64,000 bases of DNA from Choristoneura fumiferana (Eukaryota > Arthropoda > Insecta > Lepidoptera > Tortricidae): the NCBI RefSeq assembly GCF_025370935.1, contig NC_133495.1:1313030-1377029 (forward strand), given 5' to 3'. Position numbers and translations under genes: made by a program. This document shows positions 1-9,811 of this stretch, piece after piece. Under the pieces are notes generated by a model. It was not told the origin of the DNA, made no database searches, and saw only the letters and a program-made list of their open reading frames with translations. Position 1 is the first letter of the stretch; every line of letters starts with the position of its first letter.

Positions 1-59
1 ATCCAAGTAATTTAACACAACTTTATTTTTAACACAGTAGGTTCGCTATTTGAAGGGAT

Positions 60-2990
60 CGCTAATGCGGATCGGAATTATTTCCAAATATCCCTGTCCA
101 TGATATAATCATTAACTTTATAATACGCCTTTGATATTAATGTCTTCTTGACAATAGATCTGAATTTTGTATCCGTTTCATTTGTAATATTTTTTGGAAT
201 TTTATTATAAAAACGTATGCAATTTCCCAGAAAAGACTTTTTGGTTTTAGCCAGTCTGTAAGATGGAACTTTAAGCTTCCCTGTGTTTCTAGTAGCCTTT
301 GGCTTATCGACGTTAGTGGGAAAATCACATATGTTCTTTTCTAACATACATGATTATTTCAAAAACATAAAGCGACGGCAGGGTTAGGATATCTGTTTCC
401 TTAAAAAAAGATCTTAAAGATTCACGCGTCTTCAAATATAAATTGCTCTAATTGCTCTCTTTTGTAAGATAAAAATTGACTCAATGTCTGCAGCAGATCC
501 CCATAAAATAAGGCCGTACGAAATAATGCTATTAAAGTAAGCAAAATACACCAACCGTGCCGTCGCCACATCGGTTAGCTGCCGTATTTTCCAAACTGCA
601 AAAGCAGCAGAGCTCAATCTACCCCGCGATTGCTGTGACGTGAGTCCCCACTGTAGTTTAGAATCGAGCGTTATTCCTAAAAATACTGTTGATTTTACAA
701 ATTCAATAGTTTGACCATTTAACTTTATATTAGAAACTGAATTCGAGCTAGATGAATTTATCAACGAGAATTTAATACATTTAGTTTTCTTAGGATTTAG
801 TAACAAATTATTGGCAGCAAACCATGCGGATATCACGGACAGGGTTTCATTGGGCTCAATGAAGTCGGTATCTTTTCTACTAACCTTGAACAGTAAAGAC
901 GTGTCGTCAGCAAACATAACTATACCCGACTTTTGGCTTACCATATAAGTAAGGTCATTTACATAAATAAGATACAGGAATGGGGCAAGAATGGATCCTT
1001 GAGGCACTCCCATTTCGACCACAGATCCCTCCCGATACCGTTCCGTTAATCGCTACCTTTTGCTTTCTTGTGTGAGGTAAGATTTAATGAGTTCTAAAGC
1101 GAGGCCACGAATGCCATAAAAATTTAACTTACAAATTAAAGTATCATGATCCACACAATCAAAAGCTTTCGAAAGGTCGCAGAATACACCTATAGCGTCA
1201 TGTGATTCCTCCCAAGCTTGCAATATGAATTTAACTAAACTATGACCCGCGTCTGTAGTAGACCTGCTTTTGTGAATCCGAACTGCTGTGGATGCATGAT
1301 TTTATGGGTATTAAAATGCGAGATCATTTGCGTCAGCATTATTTTTTCGAATATTTTGCTAAACGCTGATAGGATGGACACAGGACGATAATCAGAGGGA
1401 TTATCTTTATCACCTGATTTGAAAAATAGGAACTACTTTACTATATTTCATCAAATCTGGAAATACGCCTTCATCTATACAGCTATTAAATATAAATGCT
1501 AAAGTTGGAGCAACGACATCTAAAATGGAATGTAGAACCTTAACTGAGACGCCCCACAAGTCTTCCGTTTTTTTTACTTTCAATAATCTAAAAGTCTTAA
1601 TGATGTCACAGGAGAGACATGCGTGAATTTAAAATTACTTAAGTTTGGAATAGATACATTTTGTTTTAAGAGCGATTCAGCTAACTTTGAGGAAGACGCG
1701 AGACATTTTGTCGTTTCGATGGGGATTTTAGAGAAGTAGGTATTAAACTCGTTAGCTACTTTAACCGCGTCCGTTTCTAATACGTTGTTAATCTTTAACG
1801 ATATAGAGGACTCCGCGTTCTTACGTCGACCGGTTTCAGTATTTATAATTTTCCAAACTGTTTTAATTTTATCATCAGAGGACTTAATTTTATTAGTTAC
1901 ATGGGCTGCTTTTGCTTTATTGCATATAATTTTGAATAATTTTGAATAATCCCTGACATACTGGTGGAAACGTTCATCAGTGGTACACGATTTCTTATCA
2001 TAAAGATCATATAAGACGTCCCTACTCCTACGTATTCCGGGTGTAGCCCATTCATTGAATGATAGTTTGTTTCCTATTTTAATACGTTTTTTACTACACG
2101 TTTTATCGTATTCCTCGCATACAGTATTTAACAATATCTTGAAATTTTCGTTTGGATTTTTAGTATTTACTTTTAAATTGTTTACTTTTTGCGCGATGTT
2201 TGTTTTGAGACGGTCAAGTCTTTGTTTGTTCAACGGCCTAATTTCTATGGTTTGATTAACACCGCCCCTAGCCCGAGGTAACTTCACTGTTTGAGCTTTG
2301 TGATCCGATCGTACTCCACTGATAACAGCTTTTTCTAAATACTTACAAGTTAACCAAATGTTTGTCAATACATGTGGCCGAAGTGGTTGTGACTCTGGTG
2401 GGTTCATTAAATAAGAAATTTAAATTAAAAGATTTTAAAACGGAAATAAACTGGTCTTTTTCAACGGATTGTGATAAAATATCGATATTAAAGTCCCCGC
2501 AGACCACCAGCGCTTTATTACGTTTTACTGATTTCCTTAGAACTTCTTCCATAGTATTTATAAACAAAGGAATACTCGAGTTTGTGGTCTATATATACAT
2601 AAAATTAAATACTGTTCCGTTTCCGCAGAAGCGATCTCGCATACACGTTCAACAGAAAGGCTGGACAGGTCTTTGCGTTCTTTGAACTTTAAACCATTTT
2701 TGACTAATATGAGAGACCCGCCACCTGCTGCAGATTCTCTGCAGAAGGCGCTGGCTATTGCATAATTATGTACATTAAATTGCATTGAATCTTTTTTTAG
2801 CCAGGTTTCTGTTAAGCAGATAATATCTAAGTTTAACTTTTCAGAGAGTAATTCTAAATCTAATATTTTGCCAGTGAAGCGATTTATATTTTGATGTAGA
2901 AATGATAGGCTACTTTGCTTCTCTATTGTCGGTGTAGGTAGTTTAAAGACACATTCGCGCTTGAAGGTGTCGTCCTAACAGGGCCGGGGA
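60..2990 (-). mobile_element. Decayed non-LTR retrotransposon (jockey/CR1-type LINE)
   Basis: Read on the minus strand, the pieces come in LINE order. An endonuclease part lies at 2785-2343, with the VCGDFNIDIL motif. A linker and RT N-terminal part lies at 2407-1580. An RT palm part at 1022-432 has GVPQGSILAP and the catalytic FADD in MFADDTSLLF. A C-terminal tail at 347-78 ends in DRDIWK. The parts lie in different frames with stops between them (for example after TQESKR near 1060), so the copy is dead. The 5' end is probably near the G-rich stretch at about 2980-2998. The domain order and the motif variants fit the jockey/CR1 group, but the clade is not settled. It lies upstream of the visible Pgi exons, perhaps in a Pgi intron. 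Confidence 0.85.
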
Positions 2991-4760
2991 GGGGGGGTAA
3001 TTTCCGAATACGGAATTAATATAACATGCTAGTTAGTACCTGATAAAAATGCTATTTAAAACCAAAAACAGTAATTTTACAGTAACTTTAATTCCGATTT
3101 GGAGTGAATTTAACAAAAAAAATATATTATGGAACTAGATTTCTATCTTGGATTTACAGTAATGGTAATTAATAATGATGAATAACCTTTTTCTAAGCAG
3201 CTCATACTGTGTTAACAGTACTGTGTTTTTTTCATCCCAAATGATTTTCGTTTATTGCCCATATCTAAGAATATAGACTTTTACTGTACAACAAGATTTT
3301 ATTTACTTTTATATCATACTCACTATCATACTAACAAACATACTAACAGGGCAAATTAAATAAAGCTGTAATAACTTTAAGTTACATTTAATTTTTTTAA
3401 TAAAATATTTTTTTGCTGACTGTACCTTTGTCCCTGGTTACCACCTAGGACTCGTCAAGACCAAATCTAATGAGCCCAAACTCGATGGGGTTATGTCGTT
3501 TATTACAGAGTTCTTGTGGTTACCTTCCAGCTCCATCATCAGATCAGCTTCATGTCATAATATAATATTACATTGTTATTTTTATTCACACATGCACGCA
3601 AAGTTTCATCTCAATCAAAAATCGGGAAGTGGGTCAAATTTAGTTAATACTTACACAACTACATACTAACATACATACTAATATGGCAAGTTAAATAAAT
3701 GCTTGTGAAATGTAAAATGCATTTACCCGTATTAGTTTGAGTGAAAATTGCGAAAATTTAAAACATTTAATTTTAACATGTAAAATTACTTTATCAAGTA
3801 TCAAGCAATTGCGGACACGCTATAACTATCGGGTGGTTGCAGTAAAGGTTGATAACCTTGCGGAGAGCGCAGAGCGATACGTCCGTTCCTTGGAGAGCCC
3901 GGCGCTTTCTGAGTCGTAACTATTAACGCGCGCGGTTATATAATCGATTTAGGACCCAAGTTTAGAAATTGACAAAATTAAATGAGCTATTATTAAGCGC
4001 TGAAAAAAATATTACAGACTAAACATTTCTGTAGATTTATAATAAAATTGTTTTATTGGCAAATACATCACAACAAATGAGATAAAAAATGATGAAGTAG
4101 ACCGATTTAGACTTTTTGAAGAATGGTATTTGAATAATAATAACTAATATTTTGATACATATGATGACCCTATGTCTTAAAGACTATATTTCCTATTATA
4201 AAATACTAAAGTTACACTGTTTGTGGTGGGTTATAATGGAAATATTTCACATGAAAGACAGCTCTGACGCGTATTTTTGTAAAACCTCACTAACAAAATA
4301 TTTGGCAAAAAAAAATCGCTGACGGAAATAAATGGAAATTACCGCTATACATCAGAATAAGAGTTTATCTATATGTTACATTAGTTTTTTCCCTTAAAAA
4401 ACGTAAGCATTTAGACATTAATAAGGCATTTGAAAAACCTCAAAATCGCTGAATGGGCAATTTTTCGTTTGCACGCTCTTAACTGCCACAGAGAGTGGGG
4501 CCGTGGAGAAGTAAGTTAAAATGACTTTACTATCACGTGATATCTTCGTTTTTACTAAATTATTTTTAACGTGTATTAAAACATTTAAAACAATAATAAA
4601 AAAAAGGAATAAACAAATTACAAAAAGGTACTACTAATCCACAACAAGTTCGTCAAGTCTTTACTTAACATGCGATCTTTATTCAATAGTTTCAGTTTCA
4701 GTATTATTCCCGTAATAAACAACAATGAACCGTTTTCAAAAAGGCTGACAATCTATGCTG
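2991..4760. other. AT-rich stretch without a recognisable gene
   Basis: No exon of the neighbouring Pgi gene or of any other gene could be recognised here. A 60-codon open stretch at 3737-3919 has no recognisable motif. Short fragments such as ACATACTAAC recur at about 3330 and 3665. The region may be part of a Pgi intron. Confidence 0.4.
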
Positions 4761-4888
4761 GCCCTATACCACGAAGTGCAAAACTCGAACTTCGTAATGT
4801 TGCCGTCCCGCTAATGCTTATGTCATTTAATACGCGAGTGAAAGGGACGGTGCAATACGAACTTCGATTTGCGAGTTTCGTAGTAGCC
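4761..4888. repeat. Family A foldback MITE copy
   Basis: The ends are inverted versions of each other: an arm with CGAAGTGCAAAACTCGAA on the left and CGAGTTTCGTAGTAGC on the right. The centre carries ACGCGAGTGAAAGGGACGG. It is nearly identical to the copy at 25220-25345. This is the most frequent foldback family in the window. Confidence 0.8.
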
Positions 4889-5380
4889 ATCTGACAATGC
4901 AAATATACATGTTCTGGTGGCCAGCGCCAGAACTAATTACCACTACACTCACACTATTGTGACTATGACAAGAGTGAGCGAGATACACTACATAACAGCG
5001 CCATGCTCGGCGCATGTTATATTTGGTTATTTTCTACTTCGGATGTGGGTTTATACCACAGATTAAAGACATTTCTTGTTTTTTTTCTATGGTTCATTCC
5101 TCGTTCGTTCAATGACTCATTCTTTTATTTTTTTCTCACGCTGGGTTGCCATTTTTTACGTCATAAGGCTAGGTTTAAGAAATGTTTAACTAATACCTCG
5201 CTAGTCCATGTTTATTAATACAAATTTTAAAACTGACTTAATACTTATTTAGTCATGGAGTAACTAGTCCAAGTGTAAGTTCGGATTAAATTCGAATTAG
5301 ATGTTTTTTATTAATAAGGCTGATAAGGTTTATTATAACAGTAAACCCATGTGGTCAATGAATCGCCTCAGTCTTGATAA

Positions 5381-5800
5381 AAAAACCGGCCAAGAGCGTG
5401 TCGGACACGCCCAAAATAGGGTTCCGTAGCCATTAGGAAAAAATTAAGTAATATTTTTCTAAGAATTTCGTATTTTATACGGAGTCTTCCATAGTTTTCT
5501 CAAGCAAACTTAACCATTATAGTTTTCCTTGAAAGTTTGATATACTTACTACCATTCTGTTTTTTTTTTAAATTTTTTTCACCCACCGGTTTAGATTTTA
5601 GAGGGAGGGACGCTCGATTTTAATGAAAATTTGCACTTTAAACAAATCGCTGAATCGAAAAATTGTCTTAGCAAACCCCTATAAAAAAACTCTATTTAAA
5701 AGACCTATACAACGATAGCCCACACTATAGGGTTGGATGAGAAAAAAAAAACCACCCCCACTTTACGTCTATGGGAGGTATCCTAAAAAAAATTCTCGAT
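5381..5800 (+). repeat. Interspersed repeat starting AACCGGCCAAG
   Basis: It starts with AACCGGCCAAGAGCGTGTCG and contains AGGGTTCCGTAGCCATTA and a CACCCACCGGTTTAGAT segment. The same blocks occur in the same order at 15927-16815, and the first ~30 bp recur at 45691. The family is very common in Lepidoptera. It may be a non-autonomous Helitron-like element, but neither end could be proven. Confidence 0.7.
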
Positions 5801-5953
5801 CTCGCTTTCACGTAAAAAACCGCATCGAAATAAGTCCATACGTTACAAAGCTACAATGCCAGAGACAGACATCGGCGTCAAAAAGTCTGAAACTGAGTGA
5901 GAACAAATGTAAAGTCAAAACATATCAAAACCCAAATGACCCTTTATCACCAG

Positions 5954-7386
5954 GCGAAGGCGGAGCTGGAGAAGTCCGGAATGGCTCCAGAAGCTGTGGC
6001 CAAGATCCTGCCCCACAAGGTGTTTAAGGGCAACCGGCCCACCAACTCAATCGTAGTGAGGAAACTCACGCCTTTCACGCTTGGAGCCCTCATTGGTAAG
6101 TTTCCACAAGCTTTTATTCATTAACCTGTCTCGCGGCGTCTGTCTCTGTCAGGACTTTCGCATCCTCGAAACACTTTCGAATTTTGAGTAATCATTATAA
6201 TAGTTTTTACTCTAACAACTACTTAATTGCATGACAAATTTGAAGTCTCTAATACGTAGTTACGGAGATAGAGCAACCTTAAAACTAAAATATTATCCAT
6301 TTATATCCAGTATCCCACGGGAATTTTCGAAAACTCCTTACACCTCTATGTCCGTCAAGAAATATATCTGCCAAATATCAAGTCTGTATAGGTAAAAAAC
6401 TTAGATGTAATGTAGTAGTAACGTGTCCTTTTAGATAAGTCGACGTTCCATATTTGAAAAATGACCTGTGATGAATGAAGTCCCGTATCAATGAGGGATA
6501 TCGTTTTTTGTCTCACTAGATGGCGCACTGTTGCGTGAGGTTTTTAAGTATGGCTTTCAAAGTCTGTTATTACGGGCGTGAAAACAAAGTTTAGATTAAA
6601 TCATATTTAATACACCTTAAAACCGTACCATAAAAATATCGAGCATGCCACAGTGTTGCATAGTCCCGTTTTGTTCGGAAAAAAGGAGACAAAGGTTTCC
6701 GAAAGCCAAAACTGTCTCAAAACACAGACATTCATTGCCCCGGAACGCATATTTGGCCATAATTAATTTCAGATATTGCAAAAATATTCACGAAATTATT
6801 CTAATTATAAATAAAACCCGCGTAGCTCACCCAAAAACTATGAGATTTGACATTTCGGAGACCTCACGCTACACTAGCGCCTCTAGTGGCGAATTCATTC
6901 GCGATAGCCCTCATTCTGTGCACTAGGTCATCTTAAGTCTTTTAGACTTTTACCTATAGCTCTAATGATTCTAGTAGTCTTTGAGATAGAGCGTGGAGAG
7001 CGCGTACCGCTAGCTTACAGCATAAGTTCAACTATAAGTGCCGATAAAACGTTCTGCACACCCTAAACACACATGATAAACACCTTAAACATGATATTTG
7101 GTAGATATATTTCCCTATACTACCCTATTGCGACGTAAATGCGAATATAATACACGTGGAGTTCAATAAAGTCATTGTATTGTGTGTCGTTTCAGCTATG
7201 TACGAACACAAGATCTTCACCCAAGGCGTAATCTGGGACATCAACTCCTTCGATCAATGGGGCGTCGAGTTGGGCAAACAGCTGGCTAAGGCCATTGAAC
7301 CCGAGCTCGCAGACTCTACCCCTGTGAAGTCACACGATGGCTCCACCAATGGACTTATCAACTTCTTGAAGGAAAATTTCGCTTAA
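5954..7386 (+). CDS. Pgi: Glucose-6-phosphate isomerase, last two coding exons (partial)
   Basis: Phosphoglucose isomerase interconverts glucose-6-phosphate and fructose-6-phosphate in cytosolic glycolysis. Two exons are visible: 5954-6095 (acceptor CACCAG, donor GGTAAG) and 7196-7386 (acceptor TTTCAG, stop TAA 7384-7386). They join in phase through the split Ala codon in LIAMYEHKIF. The first encodes AELEKSGMAPEAVAKILPHK and GNRPTNS. The second encodes WDINSFDQWGVELGKQLAK, which holds the C-terminal PGI signature and its active-site lysine, and ends LINFLKENFA. About 110 of the usual ~555 residues are present. The upstream exons lie outside the window or beyond the LINE-bearing region. The gene is convergent with FEN1. 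The intron carries a family P element at 6490-6915. The identification is very secure. Confidence 0.95.
6490..6915 (+). mobile_element. Family P MITE-like element in the last Pgi intron
   Basis: The terminal inverted repeats start AATGAGGG and continue as imperfect repeats (left CAATGAGGGATATCG, right CGCGATAGCCCTCATT). A full copy in opposite orientation lies at 56163-56587 and an interrupted copy at 47026-48445. The interior has a short open frame starting MPQCCIVPFCSEKRRQRFPK, faintly reminiscent of the start of a THAP zinc finger. That resemblance is only suggestive. Confidence 0.75.
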
Positions 7387-7556
7387 GGATACTTGATCAT
7401 TGTCAGTAGATTAAGCATAAACCAAGGCATGAATGAATACGTATGAACAGTACTAATTTAACATATGGACTTCTAAAGATCAGGAGGTTCTCTTTGGTAC
7501 AGTTTATCGTGTTTAGCTTTTACTAGTCTATCGTTCACATAACATGCCGAAAGAAA

Positions 7557-7699
7557 TATCGTCACTACTTTAAAAAAATCTCTTATCTAAAATCAATATG
7601 TCAACAAAATTTAACCTTAATGTAATGTGTATAAAGTTCACTCAGAAAAATTATCTATTTTGAGCTACGAGTTTTTTTAAGAGTAGTGCTTGACGATAT
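7557..7699. repeat. Family D foldback MITE, copy 1
   Basis: The ends are ATATCGTCACTACTTT and its near-inverse AGTAGTGCTTGACGATAT. The interior (ATCAATATGTCAACAAAATT, TTCACTCAGAAAAATTATCT) matches the copy at 31825-31966 almost base for base. Confidence 0.85.
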
Positions 7700-7974
7700 G
7701 TAGTTTAACTGCAATATTGTTGGTTGGGTAATCAATTTTACTGCAAATTAAATTAAACATAAGCAAGTCACAAGCATTAATAATATCAGGTTGTTGAGAT
7801 TGTATGTACGTGATTTTGTTGCATTGCTGCTTTATTATGATAACTTGTATGAACTGGAGCCATAATGTAGGGATCAAGTTTAGTTTTTATTTTTTCGGAA
7901 ATTTTGGTAGGTTTAACCAAGTTTACATGTAGAAAATACAAACTGAAATTTAGATGCATAGAAAAACCAGAAAA

Positions 7975-8145
7975 ATAAGACCAGCGCTGGTAATCGAACC
8001 CAGGTTCTCGGTATTCCGTGCCACGTGCTATACCACTACCTAATCAGTTTTGTATTTTCGATATGGGTTTTACGGGATGACCGTAAAAGTAACAAAAAAT
8101 TTGGAATTGAAATAAAAAATACAAAAAGATTCCAAAAAACAAATC
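7975..8145 (-). repeat. tRNA-derived SINE fragment with a shared tail
   Basis: On the minus strand, TGGGTTCGATTACCAGCGC resembles a B-box/T-arm of a tRNA head. The adjoining block GTAAAAGTAACA..TTTGGAATTGAAATAAAAAATAC also occurs near 32455-32515 and 54355-54412, which marks a dispersed family. Confidence 0.55.
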
Positions 8146-8756
8146 TCAAGTTTACATGTACAGTACCTAATTTAATTAATGTATTTCTTTTGAACATCAG
8201 AATTTTCTGAACCGATCGATCACAAGTTAATATCATTGCATCTGATTGATTAGCACGGAATATTACGAAAATTTCGTTGCATTATAAATTTAAGAAAAAT
8301 TGGAATCTGATTTAAAAAAAAATGCTTGTCTATGGTGTAAGGCGGCCATTACATCGTATATTGTCTATGCTATGCGACGATTTCTCATTTAGGTGTAGGT
8401 GTTATGCTACTGCTATAGATGTTTTTAGAATGTACTTATTCTTGTTCAAAAAGCTTTTAATTTACAATATTTACAGCGTATATTTGTGAAGATTATTTAA
8501 AATATTTATTTTTATATCGATATTTATTTAGACACTATTCTTGATTTTATCATATCAATTATATGAAGTATTACATAGATGCCTGTTGCAACAACGGAAA
8601 AGTAGAATCGTGTACGACTTTTTAACAAATAACGTATTTTACACTAAGATATCTAGAAGTGTTTCTTTAATGTATGTTAGTAATATTTAATATTTATAAA
8701 TAAAACACTGTTTAAAAATATATTTTTTTGTTTCAAGACGAACTTGACCTGGCTGA

Positions 8757-8945
8757 AATAATACATAAGTACCTGGGTGACCGATCTTCGCTCGGGCTAA
8801 AACTGGATAACAAGCGTGTTCCCAGATATAAGACCAAGCTAAATGGATTTTTCATCCCCGAAAACCCCTAAATACCAAATTTCATCGAAATCGTTGGAGC
8901 TGTTTCCGAGATCCCCGAAATATATACAAGAATTCCTCGTTTAAC
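8757..8945 (+). repeat. Dispersed repeat shared with 24400-24556
   Basis: GGGTGACCGATCTTCGCTCG, CCAAATTTCATCGAAATCG and GAGCTGTTTCCGAGATC recur in reverse orientation in MAPK15 intron 1 at 24400-24556. The family is not assigned. Confidence 0.65.
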
Positions 8946-9114
8946 GGTATTAGATAAAATAAAATAAAAATATTAAAGCTTATTCTTTATTATTAAAAAT
9001 ACAATTAAATCCGAGTGAGACGTTTTTATTTTAAACAGTACCTGCCGTTAAGTCATAAAAAAATTGGTCGAATGTCACAATTTATAAAAGACCTAAAGCA
9101 AAGCCAACGAGACT

Positions 9115-9535
9115 AGGGTAAATCGGCTATTACTGGCCACCTTTCAATTACTGGCCACCTTATACTTATAGATATTTTATAGGTGACCATAATTCATAAT
9201 AGTATAGATAGTGCCACGAGAGTTTAAGTGAATGGATTACACACACAGCTAAAAAATAACGGATTGCACAAAAGGAGACTGAATGGAATGAACAAGTAAA
9301 TTTCAAAATCCTGCTGTTATTGTACGACATTTTGTAGCTGTGTGTGTAATCAAATCATTCACTTCAACTCTCGTTCACAACAACTATCTATAAAAGGTGG
9401 GCAATTATTGAAGGGTGGTGAGTAATTAACACCTTATACCTACTAAAAATAAATTCTATTTATAGGTGACCAGAATTCATTTTAGTATAAGGTGGCCAGT
9501 TATTGAATGGTGGCCAGCGATTGTCGATTTACCCT
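9115..9535. repeat. 421 bp foldback element between convergent Pgi and FEN1
   Basis: The arms start AGGGTAAATCGGCTATTACT and end as the imperfect inverse ATTGTCGATTTACCCT. Inside them, CTGGCCACC/GGTGGCCAG motifs and CACACACAGCT/AGCTGTGTGTG pairs are also mirrored, so most of the element can fold on itself. Confidence 0.8.
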
Positions 9536-9539
9536 ATAT

Positions 9540-9664
9540 CTTGACAAGTTTGTGCGGGACACTCTGTAGAACCCTGTTGCAATTAAAAAAAAAAGATAAG
9601 GGCAGCAGAACCTCCCTGCGACAGGGTTCTGCCGAGTGTTAAATACGAACTTGTCAGGATATAG
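9540..9664. repeat. Short foldback next to the FEN1 3' end
   Basis: ATCTTGACAAGTTTG at the left mirrors AACTTGTCAGGAT at the right, and CAGAACCCTGT-type motifs face each other around an A-rich centre. It sits directly beside the larger foldback at 9115-9535. Confidence 0.5.
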
Positions 9665-9805
9665 ATATACTTCATTCTTGTTTGATATCTGATACGTAAG
9701 TCATTAAGGTCGAAAATGGCCTGAACTGCTTCGAGAAAAGGACCTTATTACAAGTCAGTATGACCCACGCTTAGTAAATACTCAACAACTAAATATTGAG
9801 GTAGC

Positions 9806-9811
9806 TTTATT
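9806..9811 (-). terminator. FEN1 poly(A) signal overlapping the stop codon
   Basis: On the minus strand the last codons read CCT AAA TAA AGC, so the AATAAA hexamer overlaps the TAA stop at 9809-9807. No other AATAAA was seen in the next ~250 bp downstream, so a very short 3' UTR is implied if this signal is used. Confidence 0.5.

Larger units (their letters stand above)
7387..9114. other. Pgi 3' flank and probable 3' UTR, AT-rich
   Basis: No coding potential was recognised. It contains a family D foldback at 7557-7699, a tRNA-related SINE fragment near 7980-8145 and a dispersed repeat at 8757-8945. AATAAA signals occur near 8698. If that one is used, the Pgi 3' UTR would be about 1.3 kb and would include both the foldback and the SINE fragment. 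Confidence 0.45.

Noticed and set aside
3737..3919. A small gene or extra Pgi exon
   Set aside because: The 60-codon stretch has no PGI similarity, no splice sites in phase and no recognisable motif.
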